From: JAMZMI01 sp049115715
GTDB taxonomy: Bacteria > Bacteroidota > Bacteroidia > Cytophagales > Cyclobacteriaceae
Direction of reading: 5' to 3'
Assembly (NCBI GenBank): GCA_049115715.1
Contig: JAGDZQ010000025.1
Location: 248,001 to 312,000 of the forward strand
Length of the DNA: 64,000 nucleotides
Every line of letters begins with the position of its first letter. Position 1 is the first letter of the stretch. Positions 17,734 to 28,100 of the stretch are shown here, piece after piece. The translations under genes and the position numbers were made by a program. The notes under the pieces were generated by a model, which was not told the origin of the DNA, made no database searches, and saw nothing but the letters and a program-made list of their open reading frames with translations.

Positions 17734-20700
17734 TTAAAATTCAACCTGAACACCCATCAAGAATCTTCTTGCAACTGGATAGTTACTAATATCAACACCT
17801 CTGGTGTATAGACCATCACCTCCTACTTCAGGATCGTATCCTGTATACTCGGTAAATGTGAACGGGTTCATAGCAGTAAAATAGAATCTTGCTTTAGTGA
17901 TATACTCACCGATTATTCTATCCGGGATAGTATAACCCAAAGTAATGTTTCTGATTCTAGTATAAGTTCCATCTTCTAAGTAATAGTCAGATGCTGCTCT
18001 TACATTATTACCAGTAGAGCTTCCATCAAAACGAGGTATGTCAGAAGTTGGATTCTGTGGTGTCCACATTCTATTTAGATCTCTATGTCTTCCAGAAATA
18101 TATCCCAACAATCTTGATCCATTGTAAATATCAGCTCCGAAAGAAGTATACGTTTGTACAAAAAGATCAAAACCCTTGAATTTAGCATTTAAAGCCAGTC
18201 CTGTTTCAAAGTCAGATTGTCCAGATCCTGCATAAACACGATCATTGTCATCCAAAACACCGTCTCCTGCATCCATGATTCCATCATCATCAGTATCAAC
18301 AGTTAGTTGGTCTATATACATCATATCACCCAAGACTGCACTTTGATCCCAGTAGTTATCCAAGTCTTCCTGTGTTTTAGCAATACCTATAGACTTATAC
18401 AAAAAGAATGCACCTGCTTCATGACCTTGTGTCACGAAAGTAGTCTCATCAATACTATTACCTTCAAATTGCACCGGTCTACCACCGCTAAAAGTTAATC
18501 CAGTTTTTCCATTAAGGTTTGTAACCTTGTTTCTGTTTCTGGTGAAAGTCCACTGAGCTCCCCATTCCAAACCAAAAGAAGTCTGATCGTTGTACGAAAG
18601 AGCAGCCTCAATTCCCTTATTGGTCATATCTCCTGCATTTACAGCCACTTGGTTATAATGCCAAAAAGCGTTGCTTGGCCAGGTTCCTGTTGATGGAGGT
18701 AAATTTTCATTTAAGATCATATCCTCCTTATCATTTTCGTAGTAATCAAATGTAAACTGAAGCTTACCATCTAAAAGCTCTCCATCTAATCCTATATTTC
18801 TAGAAATTGCAGTTTCCCAACTAAGTGCATTGTTAGCAAATTCTCTGGATATTGTTCCATTGCTCAATTGTTCAGTGACTCCAAAAGGATAGTTCACACC
18901 ACCTTCAACTGTTGGGATATAAGAATATGGAGCAACCAATTGATTTCCTACTCTTCCATAACTTGCTCTTACTTTTAATCCAGTCAATACATTGGATGAA
19001 GGGAAAAAGCCTTCTTCCGCAATATTCCAACCAGCTGATGCTCCCCAGAAATTTTCGTATCGATTACTCTTCGCGAAATTTGAAGAACCATCTCTTCTCC
19101 CAATAAGAGAGACCAGATACTTGTCTTTATAATCATAAGTTACACGAGCCAACTTACCTGCAAGTGTTTGTGTATTTCTTGTACCTGCTGGTTGCGAACC
19201 TGAAATCCCTCCAGAGAACTGTCTAGTCTCGTTACTGAGTAGTCCTGTAACAGACGCACCAACAAGCTTCTGATCAAATCTCTCATAGGTTAACCCTACA
19301 GTAGCCCCAACACTATGATCTCCAAATTCACGCTTATAATTAAGAAGTCCTTCTAAAACATTTCTATTAGACCAATTATAATTTTCACTTAAGAAAGCGA
19401 TTTCATCACTAGCCAGGATGTTTAAATCTCCATTAGGATCATATATTAATACTTGAGGACGAAACTGAGTATTTCTTGCCTGAAAAGTATTTCTTCCCAA
19501 ATTTGCCTGAACCTTCAAACCTTTAATTATCTCATACTCCATATTCATGGCGTAATTGGTAGTATTAATCTTCGTTTCATTCTCAACATTGAGAATTCTA
19601 GCTAACCACCCGTAAGTAAAAAGATTAATATCCTCATCTATCTGTATACCAGCTGTACCTACCTGTCTTGCTTGATCAACAGGTCGGTTAAAAGGATCCT
19701 GCAAAACGGCAAACTCGTAAAGAGCCCAAGGTTCCTGTTCTCTATTTTCCTCTGTAAGTCCAACAGAGAAAAACGCTCTGAACTTATCAAGCTTGTATTC
19801 TCCAGTAAGACGTGTAGAAAGTCTATCGAAACCTGAATTTATTAAAATACCATCTTGCTTAAAATAATTTGTTGTTGCAGAGAAAGTAAGGTTTTCCTGA
19901 CCTCCGGAAACAGTTACGGCATAATTCTGAATAGAAGCATTGTTATTCGTCACAAAATCAACAAAATCGGTATTGAACCATAGCGCATTTTGATTTCTTG
20001 CAGTTGTAGTATTCTCCTGTCCTACAGTATTAGTTCGAAGTTCTGTAACGTAAAGTTGTTCTTCTGAATCGTTCAACGGAATACCCGAGGTTACGTTTTG
20101 TATCCCTCCATAAGCTGTGAAGCTTACCTTCATCTTACCTTTGGTACCTCTTTTGGTTGTGATTAAAACCACCCCGTTTGAGGCTCTAACACCATATATT
20201 GCAGCAGAAGCTCCATCCTTTAGGATATCAATAGTCTTAATCTGCTCGGGAGCTATATTAGGAGTTCCTTGAAAAGGAATACCATCCACAACATAAAGTG
20301 GATTAGAACCATTAAGAGAACCAAGTCCTCTAATCTGAATATTTACTCCTTGACCAGGTCTACCACTAGAAGCTTGAACGTTCACTCCTGCCATTCTGCC
20401 TTGAAGAGCCTCCCCTACATCAGCTGTAGGTTGAATGACGATATCTTCAGCACTAATAGAGGCAACTGCACCAGTTACTTCCTTTTTACGCTGACTACCG
20501 TAACCAACAACTACAACTTCATCTAACTGCTTGTAGTCAGACTTCATTTTTATGTCAATTACCGTTTTTCCTCCAACTGAAACTTCTTGCGATAGATAAC
20601 CTACGAAACTAAACACAAGCACTGCATCTTCTCCACCTGTGGAAACGGAATAGTTACCATCTATATCCGTTACTGTACCATTAGTGGTACCCTTCTCAAT

Positions 20701-20841
20701 CACGGTAACCCCAGGAAGTCCTGAGCCGTCTTCTGCATCAATAATTGATCCCTTCACGACCTGCTGCGCATAAGACAGCAAACTCATCGGAAAGAGAACA
20801 AAAAAGATCCACCTCTTCGATTTAAGGTAATTTTTCTTCAT
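17734..20841 (-). CDS. SusC/RagA-family TonB-dependent transporter
   Basis: A 1035-residue outer-membrane transporter. A signal peptide ends near YAQQ, then a carboxypeptidase-regulatory-like domain (GSIIDAEDGSGLPGVTVIEKGT). The TonB box and plug follow (DEVVVVGYGSQRKKEVTG; then IRGLGSLNGSNPLYVVDGIP), then a 22-strand barrel ending in GVQVEF. Full length for the family. It is the first gene of a SusC-SusD-lipoprotein operon. No sigma/anti-sigma pair or hybrid regulator adjoins it, so control must come from elsewhere or through the repeats in the upstream divergent region. Confidence 0.95.
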   Translation of the reverse strand: MKKNYLKSKRWIFFVLFPMSLLSYAQQVVKGSIIDAEDGSGLPGVTVIEKGTTNGTVTDIDGNYSVSTGGEDAVLVFSFVGYLSQEVSVGGKTVIDIKMKSDYKQLDEVVVVGYGSQRKKEVTGAVASISAEDIVIQPTADVGEALQGRMAGVNVQASSGRPGQGVNIQIRGLGSLNGSNPLYVVDGIPFQGTPNIAPEQIKTIDILKDGASAAIYGVRASNGVVLITTKRGTKGKMKVSFTAYGGIQNVTSGIPLNDSEEQLYVTELRTNTVGQENTTTARNQNALWFNTDFVDFVTNNNASIQNYAVTVSGGQENLTFSATTNYFKQDGILINSGFDRLSTRLTGEYKLDKFRAFFSVGLTEENREQEPWALYEFAVLQDPFNRPVDQARQVGTAGIQIDEDINLFTYGWLARILNVENETKINTTNYAMNMEYEIIKGLKVQANLGRNTFQARNTQFRPQVLIYDPNGDLNILASDEIAFLSENYNWSNRNVLEGLLNYKREFGDHSVGATVGLTYERFDQKLVGASVTGLLSNETRQFSGGISGSQPAGTRNTQTLAGKLARVTYDYKDKYLVSLIGRRDGSSNFAKSNRYENFWGASAGWNIAEEGFFPSSNVLTGLKVRASYGRVGNQLVAPYSYIPTVEGGVNYPFGVTEQLSNGTISREFANNALSWETAISRNIGLDGELLDGKLQFTFDYYENDKEDMILNENLPPSTGTWPSNAFWHYNQVAVNAGDMTNKGIEAALSYNDQTSFGLEWGAQWTFTRNRNKVTNLNGKTGLTFSGGRPVQFEGNSIDETTFVTQGHEAGAFFLYKSIGIAKTQEDLDNYWDQSAVLGDMMYIDQLTVDTDDDGIMDAGDGVLDDNDRVYAGSGQSDFETGLALNAKFKGFDLFVQTYTSFGADIYNGSRLLGYISGRHRDLNRMWTPQNPTSDIPRFDGSSTGNNVRAASDYYLEDGTYTRIRNITLGYTIPDRIIGEYITKARFYFTAMNPFTFTEYTGYDPEVGGDGLYTRGVDISNYPVARRFLMGVQVEF

Positions 20842-20904
20842 CCAAAATTTGTTTAAGTTATTAATTTGACAAAATACCCCTTGTTTTTACACAAAGAATT
20901 AAGA

Positions 20905-20912
20905 CAAACATA
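20905..20912 (-). promoter_or_regulatory. Candidate minus-7 box for the SusCD operon
   Basis: On the minus strand the bases read TATGTTTG, which fits TAnnTTTG, 64 bases before the SusC ATG. No TTG lies at the ideal minus-33 distance; the nearest is 28 bases upstream. Confidence 0.35.
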
Positions 20913-20941
20913 ATCCCGAAGGATACCTTTATAAAAATAAC

Positions 20942-21022
20942 AAACTAGATAAAAACTAGACAGAAGTTTAATATTGCCCCTTTTAGGGATATAACAGCCT
21001 ATTTTGTACTGAACAAACTAGA
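20942..21022. repeat. Three AAACTAGA repeats in the divergent promoter region
   Basis: AAACTAGA occurs at 20942-20949, 20953-20960 and 21015-21022. The first and third are part of a longer shared 12-mer, AACAAACTAGAT (20939-20950 and 21012-21023). The first two copies are 11 bases apart, one helical turn, and the third is 62 bases further on. They sit between the SusC gene and the haloperoxidase pair, so a common regulator could bind them. Confidence 0.5.
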
Positions 21023-21054
21023 TCGATTAGGTTTTTAACCACCCAATTATCCTG

Positions 21055-21062
21055 TAAATTTG
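21055..21062 (+). promoter_or_regulatory. Minus-7 box for the haloperoxidase pair
   Basis: TAAATTTG matches TAnnTTTG and lies 27 bases before the preferred ATG at 21090. This argues against the in-frame TTG at 21060 as the start, because it would overlap the promoter. Confidence 0.5.
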
Positions 21063-21089
21063 TATTATCAAATTCGTAAAAAATTGATC

Positions 21090-24000
21090 ATGTTGACTAA
21101 CACTAGACAAAAGTATGGTTTAAGGTTTGGACTTACATTCCTAATGGGGATGACAGCTTTATTAAGCTCAGCTCAAAAATTCAGTCACATCGAAACTCAA
21201 TCCGGACTTGATAATCTGTTCGACATCAATTGCGTTGCTGTAGCAGATTTTGACAATGATGATGATTTAGATGTGTTCGCTGTTGTAAGGCATTACTTCG
21301 ATAAAGAAAATGAAGAAACTCATAAACTGTTTTCTAACAACGGAGATGGTACTTTTTCTGACATAACAAAAGAAGCACGCATTTTTAATACCCTTGACTA
21401 CACGGGACTTGATTCAAAAAAATATGTTGGTACCAGGACGGGTGCTTCGTGGGTCGACTATGACAATGATGGATTTCCAGATCTTTTTTTAACCAACCTA
21501 TATTATTTGGAACTGCTCCATAATAACGGAGATGGCACATTCACAGATATAACAGAACAATCTGGATTCACCACTAATGAATGCTACAACTCTGGTGCTA
21601 CCTGGTTCGATTATAACAACGATGGGTTTCTTGATGTATACATCGTGAAAATGGGAGACTGTGATGCAAACTTATTCTATAAAAATAATGGGGATGGCAC
21701 CTTCTCTGATGTAACAGAAGAAATGGGCGTTTCTGGCAGCAAAACGTTTTCATGGTCTAGTATTCCAATAGATGCCAATGAGGATGGGTGGATGGACTTG
21801 TACGTAGCAAACGATTTTGGCAATCACAACGAGCTATTCATCAATCAGGTGGGAACGGGATTTATTGAAGAAGGAGAGAAATACAACGTGCAAGGTAATT
21901 TTGATAGCATGGGGTTAACTGTTGGTGATTTCAATAATGATGGTCATTTTGACATCTATGTCACCAATATTAATCGTGGTTCATTATATCAGGGCAATGG
22001 TGTTGATTCATTTACTAATAGAGCCGAGGAGCTTAAAGTATTGAATTCTGCCTGGTCTTGGGGAACTCAATTTTTAGATTATGATCATGATGGGGATGAA
22101 GATTTGACGGTCGCCAGTGGTTGGAACCAAGAATGGCACAATTTTTTGTTTGAAAATCCTATCGACGAAGGTACAGAGGAGTTTATAAATAAGACTGAAG
22201 AGGTTAACCTTCAAGGTGAAACCTGGAGCCACGGATTTACTTCTTTTGATTACGATAACGACGGTGATCTTGATATGATCTTTTCCAATGTTGGTAAACA
22301 AGCTTACTTTTTTGAAAATGACGCCTCTCAAAAAAATGAGGCAAATGATAAAAACTGGCTTAGAATAAACTTCGAGGGTACATCCTCTAACAGAGACGGA
22401 ATAGGTGCTATAGTTAAACTTTCTTCTGGCAGTGTGGAATTGCATAAATTTTACCATGGAACGGCTGGCTATTTATCGCAAAGCCTCAATGGTGTTCATT
22501 TTGGGTTAGGGAGTATATCAACCATCGATAAGGTTCACATTAAATGGCCTTCTGGCATTCAGGATACGTTTGAAAACTTATCTCCCAATATGATTATCAA
22601 TGCGGTAGAAGGATCAGGGTATACGATTTTGGATAATGAGGCATCAAAAACGCCCGGTTGTACAGATCCTAAATCCTGTAACTACTCTCCTACTGCCACA
22701 CTTGATGATGGGTCATGTCAATATCTGGAAACTTTTACCATTACAGGACCCTCCATATCTGGTAACCTACAAACTGTAACTTATCAATATCCTAAAACAG
22801 AGGGAAGTGAATATGAGTGGGTAGTTGATAATGGGACTATTCTAAATGGCCAGAACTCAGAGAGCGTAACGATTAAATGGGGAATTGGGACTCAGGCTTC
22901 AATAAGCGTTAGAGAGGTAAATGGTTGCTATAGTGAGAATGTTGAAAAAACGGTCGAGCTAGTCAAAAGTGAATTGCCTGAAAATGTTTCTGTCGCCAGA
23001 CTTTGGAACGAAGCACTTTTGGAAGCAATTAGAAAGGATTATGCACGTCCAACCATTCACGCTCGCAACTTATTTCATACAAGCATAGCGATGTATGACT
23101 CTTGGGCGATATATGACGAAACGGCTGAAACTTACCTTCTCGGTAAGACGGTAAAGAACTATTTCAATCAATTTGATGGATTCAATACGACAGTAGAGAC
23201 TAACGAAGCACGGCAGATGACAATAAGCTTTGCAGCTTATCGATTATTATCGTATCGCTTTAAAGATTCTCCGAATGCGGAAGCAAGCCTTTCCTTGTTT
23301 GACGACATTATGGACTATTTGGGCTACAACAAGAACCTTTCTTCAACAAGCTACTCTACCGGAGATCCGGCTACTCTGGGGAATTTCATTGCCGCCTCAA
23401 TTATTGATTACGGAAAAATTGATGGGGCAAATGAGTCAGCCAAATATTCAAACATTCATTATCAACCTGTGAACCCTTCTCTTGTACCAATATTGGGAGG
23501 AAATACATTATTGCAAGATCCCAATCGGTGGCAACCTCTAACGTTGGACATATTCATAGATCAGAGTGGAAACCCGAGGGAGGGAACAACTCCAGATTTT
23601 TTAAGCCCCGAGTGGGGAAATGTTCACCCATTTTCACTCATACCTGAACAGCTTAGCTCTTTTGAAAGAGAGGGGAATACTTATAATGTTTATTTTGATC
23701 CGGGGCAACCACCATTGCTTGACACCTTAAATGACAATGAGATAAGTGAGCTCTATCGATGGAATTTCTCTCTTGTATCTATCTGGAGTGCTCAGCTTGA
23801 TCCAGAAGACGGAGTAATGTGGGATATTTCACCTGCTAGTTTAGGAAATATAAAATTAGATGAACTGCCAAAGCAACTAGCCAATCACACAGATTTTTAT
23901 GATCTCATAAATGGTGGTTCTTTAATTAATGAAGGTAGAAACCTAAACCCCGTTTCCGGATCTCCATATCCTCCTCAAGTCGTTCCAAGGGGAGATTTTG

Positions 24001-25106
24001 CGAGGGTACTGGCCGAATTTTGGGCAGATGGGCCTGATTCTGAAACTCCTCCGGGTCATTGGTTCGTTCTTCTGAACCATGTCTCTGATCATCCAGAATT
24101 TGAAGCACGTTTGGAAGGAAAAGGGGAAGTTTTAGAACCTTTAGAGTGGGATATCAAATCATATTTTGCTCTCGGAGGAGCTATGCATGATGCCGCTATT
24201 TCTGCCTGGGGAATAAAGGGCTGGTATGATTATATACGTCCCATATCGGCTATTCGCTATATGGCTGAGAGAGGCCAAAGTTCCGATCCAGACAAGGCTA
24301 ATTATGATGTTGCAGGAATCCCATTAACGCCTGGCTACATTGAAATGATTGAAGATGGTGATGAATTGGCAGGATTAAACAATGAGAATGTAGGTAAAAT
24401 CAAACTATATGCTTGGAAAGGACACAGTAGCATTTCAAATACCCTCTCAGATAAAGCCGGAGTAGGTTGGATTCTTGCTGAAAATTGGTGGCCATATCAA
24501 AGACCTTCTTTTGTAACTCCTCCATTCGCTGGATACGTATCTGGCCATTCTACTTATTCGAGAGCTGCTGCCGAAGTTATGACCTTATTGACAGGGAGTG
24601 AATATTTCCCTGGTGGTGTTGGCGAATTCATAGCGAAAAAGAACGAATTCCTCGTTTTTGAAGATGGCCCTAGTCAGGACATTGTACTTCAATGGGCTAC
24701 CTACCAAGATGCCTCAGATCAATGCAGCCTTTCAAGAATTTGGGGAGGTATACACCCCCCTGCTGATGATATTCCTGGTAGGTTGATTGGATACGAAATT
24801 GGAATTGGTGCTTTCAAGCATGCTAAAACATATTTTGAAGGCAGTAACACTCTTGCCAACGTGGCAAATTCAGGAACTCCTGATATTTATCCCAATCCTA
24901 TAATACAGCAAAAAAAGCTTATTGTGACTCATACGAGCAGTAATGATCGTTTCGTGGTTTATAACCTCAACGGAAAACCTGTTAAAATTCAGGAGATGAG
25001 TTACAATCAAGACAAGAGACAAACAACTTTGAAATTCGCCAATTTGGCTAAAGGAATTTACCTACTCGTAGGACAAGCAGGGAGTACCAAATTCATCGTA
25101 CAATAG
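21090..25106 (+). CDS. Secreted FG-GAP/ASPIC - vanadium-haloperoxidase-like fusion, copy 1
   Basis: A 1338-residue secreted protein; the ATG at 21090 gives a signal peptide ending near LLSSAQ. Residues about 30-450 hold FG-GAP/VCBS repeats with calcium-type loops such as DFDNDDDLD and DYDNDGFPD. An ASPIC/UnbV-like segment follows (HFGLGSISTIDKVHIKWPSG), then a Cys-rich motif (CTDPKSCNYSPTATLDDGSC) and a PKD-like domain. From about residue 640 comes a PAP2/vanadium-haloperoxidase domain. The vanadate-site residues of that family are present: K1043 and R1050 (KGWYDYIRP), H1153 (SGHS), R1216 and H1222 (SRIWGGIH). The C-terminus is a T9SS type A sorting domain (YPNP to KGIYLL). It may halogenate substrates or act as a phosphatase; the sequence cannot decide. 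Confidence 0.85.
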   Translation: MLTNTRQKYGLRFGLTFLMGMTALLSSAQKFSHIETQSGLDNLFDINCVAVADFDNDDDLDVFAVVRHYFDKENEETHKLFSNNGDGTFSDITKEARIFNTLDYTGLDSKKYVGTRTGASWVDYDNDGFPDLFLTNLYYLELLHNNGDGTFTDITEQSGFTTNECYNSGATWFDYNNDGFLDVYIVKMGDCDANLFYKNNGDGTFSDVTEEMGVSGSKTFSWSSIPIDANEDGWMDLYVANDFGNHNELFINQVGTGFIEEGEKYNVQGNFDSMGLTVGDFNNDGHFDIYVTNINRGSLYQGNGVDSFTNRAEELKVLNSAWSWGTQFLDYDHDGDEDLTVASGWNQEWHNFLFENPIDEGTEEFINKTEEVNLQGETWSHGFTSFDYDNDGDLDMIFSNVGKQAYFFENDASQKNEANDKNWLRINFEGTSSNRDGIGAIVKLSSGSVELHKFYHGTAGYLSQSLNGVHFGLGSISTIDKVHIKWPSGIQDTFENLSPNMIINAVEGSGYTILDNEASKTPGCTDPKSCNYSPTATLDDGSCQYLETFTITGPSISGNLQTVTYQYPKTEGSEYEWVVDNGTILNGQNSESVTIKWGIGTQASISVREVNGCYSENVEKTVELVKSELPENVSVARLWNEALLEAIRKDYARPTIHARNLFHTSIAMYDSWAIYDETAETYLLGKTVKNYFNQFDGFNTTVETNEARQMTISFAAYRLLSYRFKDSPNAEASLSLFDDIMDYLGYNKNLSSTSYSTGDPATLGNFIAASIIDYGKIDGANESAKYSNIHYQPVNPSLVPILGGNTLLQDPNRWQPLTLDIFIDQSGNPREGTTPDFLSPEWGNVHPFSLIPEQLSSFEREGNTYNVYFDPGQPPLLDTLNDNEISELYRWNFSLVSIWSAQLDPEDGVMWDISPASLGNIKLDELPKQLANHTDFYDLINGGSLINEGRNLNPVSGSPYPPQVVPRGDFARVLAEFWADGPDSETPPGHWFVLLNHVSDHPEFEARLEGKGEVLEPLEWDIKSYFALGGAMHDAAISAWGIKGWYDYIRPISAIRYMAERGQSSDPDKANYDVAGIPLTPGYIEMIEDGDELAGLNNENVGKIKLYAWKGHSSISNTLSDKAGVGWILAENWWPYQRPSFVTPPFAGYVSGHSTYSRAAAEVMTLLTGSEYFPGGVGEFIAKKNEFLVFEDGPSQDIVLQWATYQDASDQCSLSRIWGGIHPPADDIPGRLIGYEIGIGAFKHAKTYFEGSNTLANVANSGTPDIYPNPIIQQKKLIVTHTSSNDRFVVYNLNGKPVKIQEMSYNQDKRQTTLKFANLAKGIYLLVGQAGSTKFIVQ

Positions 25107-25159
25107 CGTTCTAAATCCAGAGTCAAATAAATTCATAGGTGATGATTATAAATAAGGTC

Positions 25160-28100
25160 ATGAAGAAAAACTTGTTCGTTTTACTACTCTTCCAAATAAT
25201 GGTGTTGAGTTCAACACAGTCTAATTCTCAAACTTTTTTTCGAGCAGATATTCAAGCTGGTTTTTCTTCCATTCAAGCTGCTAATGGCGTGTCAGTAGCT
25301 GACTTTGATCTGGATAATGACCTTGACATCTTTGTACAAGAAAGGTTCGATGAAGATGAAACTAGTGGTGTATATCAGGGGAGGCTTTTTAGAAACAATA
25401 ATGATGGTTCGTTTACAGATATAACCTCAGAGAGTGGTATTGATACTCACTTTGATTACTCTGAGAACATTCCAATCTTCTTTGATGGCGGGCATATGGG
25501 AGCCTCTTGGGGAGACTACAATCGTGACAATTATCCAGACCTGTTTTTATCAGGGTTATTTAGAGATATTCTTTATCGTAACAATGGGGATGGCACATTC
25601 ACTGATGTGACTTCTGAAGCTGGTTTCCAACCGATAAATGAGTGTCACAATGTGGGTGCAACATGGTTTGATTACGATAATGATGGTTTTATTGATCTTT
25701 TCATACCCAAGTTTGGACAATGTGAGAACTCCAGACTTTATCATAACAATGGTGATGGGACATTCACTGAAAATGCGGTAAGTGCCGGAGTGGGAAGCAG
25801 GTTTGGAGTTCCTTCCTATTTAGGAATTCCATTCGATTTCAATCAAGATGGATACATGGACTTATACGTTTCAAATGATTTTGGTGAAAAAAACTTTCTA
25901 TATATCAATCAAAATGGTACGTCATTCACCGAGCAGGCAGAAAGCTATGGACTAGAAGATAATGGAACCCAAAGCATGGGAATGGATATAGCCGATTTCA
26001 ATCAAGATGGATTATTTGATCTTTATATTACAAACATTGACGAAAGTTCTCTTTATCAAAATAATGGGGGAAATAGTTTTACCAATGTTTCGGAAAACCT
26101 TGGAGTATTTAGCACTGAGTGGGCTTGGGGCATAGATTTTTTCGATTATGATCTAGATAAGGATGAAGATCTTTTTGTCGCAAATGGGTTTCAAAATGCC
26201 TATCAAACCAAACTATATAAAAGTCAAATATCGGGAGAAACTGTCACCTTTAGTGACGTGGCAGAAGAAGAAGGATTGGGAGGAATGAACAGGAGTTATG
26301 GGCTTGTTGCGTTTGATTATGATAATGATGGTGATCTTGACATATTTCATACAGACAGAGAGACGGCTCCTTATTTTTATGAAAACCGAACTATAGAATC
26401 AAATGCCGCACTGAAATGGATAAAAATAAGCTTAGAGGGCACTGAGTCAAATATAAATGGATTTGGTAGTATCGTCGAAGTGCATACTGGAGATGATATT
26501 CAAATAAGATCTTATCACGGCGCTACGCTTTTCGGCCAAAATATCCAACCTGTTCATGTTGGTTTAGGGAGCGTTGCAACAGTAGATAAGGTAGTTGTAA
26601 AATGGCCCTCAGGTAGAATAGATGAGTATTTGGACATTGATGCCAATCAGCATGTAAAAGCAAAAGAGGCTGATGGGTTAACGACTTTACCTACGAATGT
26701 TTCCATAAAAATTCCAGGTTGCACTGACCTGAACTCTTGTTCGTATGATCCAAGCGCGACTATCAATGATGGTTCTTGTACCTATTTAGAGCCAAAAAAT
26801 ATAACTGGAAATGCTTCCGTTGGAGTTTTGACAGAACAAACCTACTCCTACCCTACTACAAGCGGAAGCAGCTACCAATGGGAAGTATCAAATGGACATA
26901 TTGTAGAAGGACAGGGAGAGTCATCCATCAAAGTCAAGTGGGGAATTGGGAAGCAAGGTAAAATCACAGTTATTGAGCGCAATAACTGCGAAGGAACTCC
27001 TGTGTCATATAACGTAAGCCTTAACGCAGCGCAAGCACCTGAAAACGCCTCTGTAGCTCGAATGTGGAACGAAGTACTGCTAGAAGCTGTCAGAAAAGAT
27101 TTTGCTCGCCCAACTATACATGCAAGGAACCTTTTTCACACAAGTATAGCGATGTATGATGCTTGGGCAATATTCAATAACACATCTGAAACATACCTTA
27201 TCGGAAAGCAACGTCACAATTACATCAATAGCTTCGATGGTTTTGAGACTTCCGTAAGCGAGAAAGCAGCCATAGAAACTGCCATTAGCTACGCTTCTTA
27301 CAGGATTTTGAGTCATCGTTTTCAATTCTCTCCGAATCAAGAGATCACCCAGCAGAACTTTGACAACTTGATGAGTCTGCAAGATCACGATATATCCTTT
27401 ACCTCCACAGATTACAGCACAGGTAACCCAGCTGCACTTGGAAACTTTATCGCCAAATCAGTAATTGATTATGGGAAAATAGATGGGTCTCATGAAGACC
27501 TCTTCTATCCAAATATTTATTACGAACCAATAAATGATCCATTAACTCCAGACCTGCCCGGTAATCCATCTATATCTGATGCTCACAGATGGCAACCCCT
27601 TCAACTCGAGGTTTTTATTGATCAGGCTGGAAACTTGATTTCCGGCACCACACCAGAGTTTCTAAGTCCTGAGTGGGGAAATGTAAATTCCTTCTCGCTT
27701 AAAGATGAAGATGCCAATACATACACTAGAGATGGAAATGATTACGTTGTTTATCACGACCCAGGAACCCCTCCCTTTCTAAATCAAAGTAAAGCAACCA
27801 ATACGGATTTGGATTTGTACAAATGGAACTTCGCAATGGTTTCAATCTGGAGTGCTCACTTGGATCCTACCGATGGTGTCATGTGGGATATTTCACCAAA
27901 AGGCATTGGAAACATCGATATTGCCACCTTTCCAACCAAATTAGAAGACCACTCTCTGTTTTACAACCTGCTTGAGGGTGGTGACAATAGCAATGGACGT
28001 ACTACCAATCCTATTACAGGAAGTCCCTATGAATCTCAAATGGTGCCTAGAGGAGATTATGCTAGAGTTTTGGCGGAATTTTGGGCAGATGGACCCGACT

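Noticed and set aside
21060..21089. Upstream TTG start for the first haloperoxidase fusion
   Set aside because: It overlaps the TAAATTTG promoter box and would add ten residues before a good signal peptide.
20842..21089. Cobalamin or other riboswitch ahead of the SusC gene
   Set aside because: The leader is about 60 bases, too short for a B12 riboswitch, and has no matching conserved box.
22074..22457. Open frame of 127 codons on the minus strand
   Set aside because: It lies inside the FG-GAP part of the first haloperoxidase fusion. Asp/Asn-rich repeats leave stop-free antisense frames; the product looks random.
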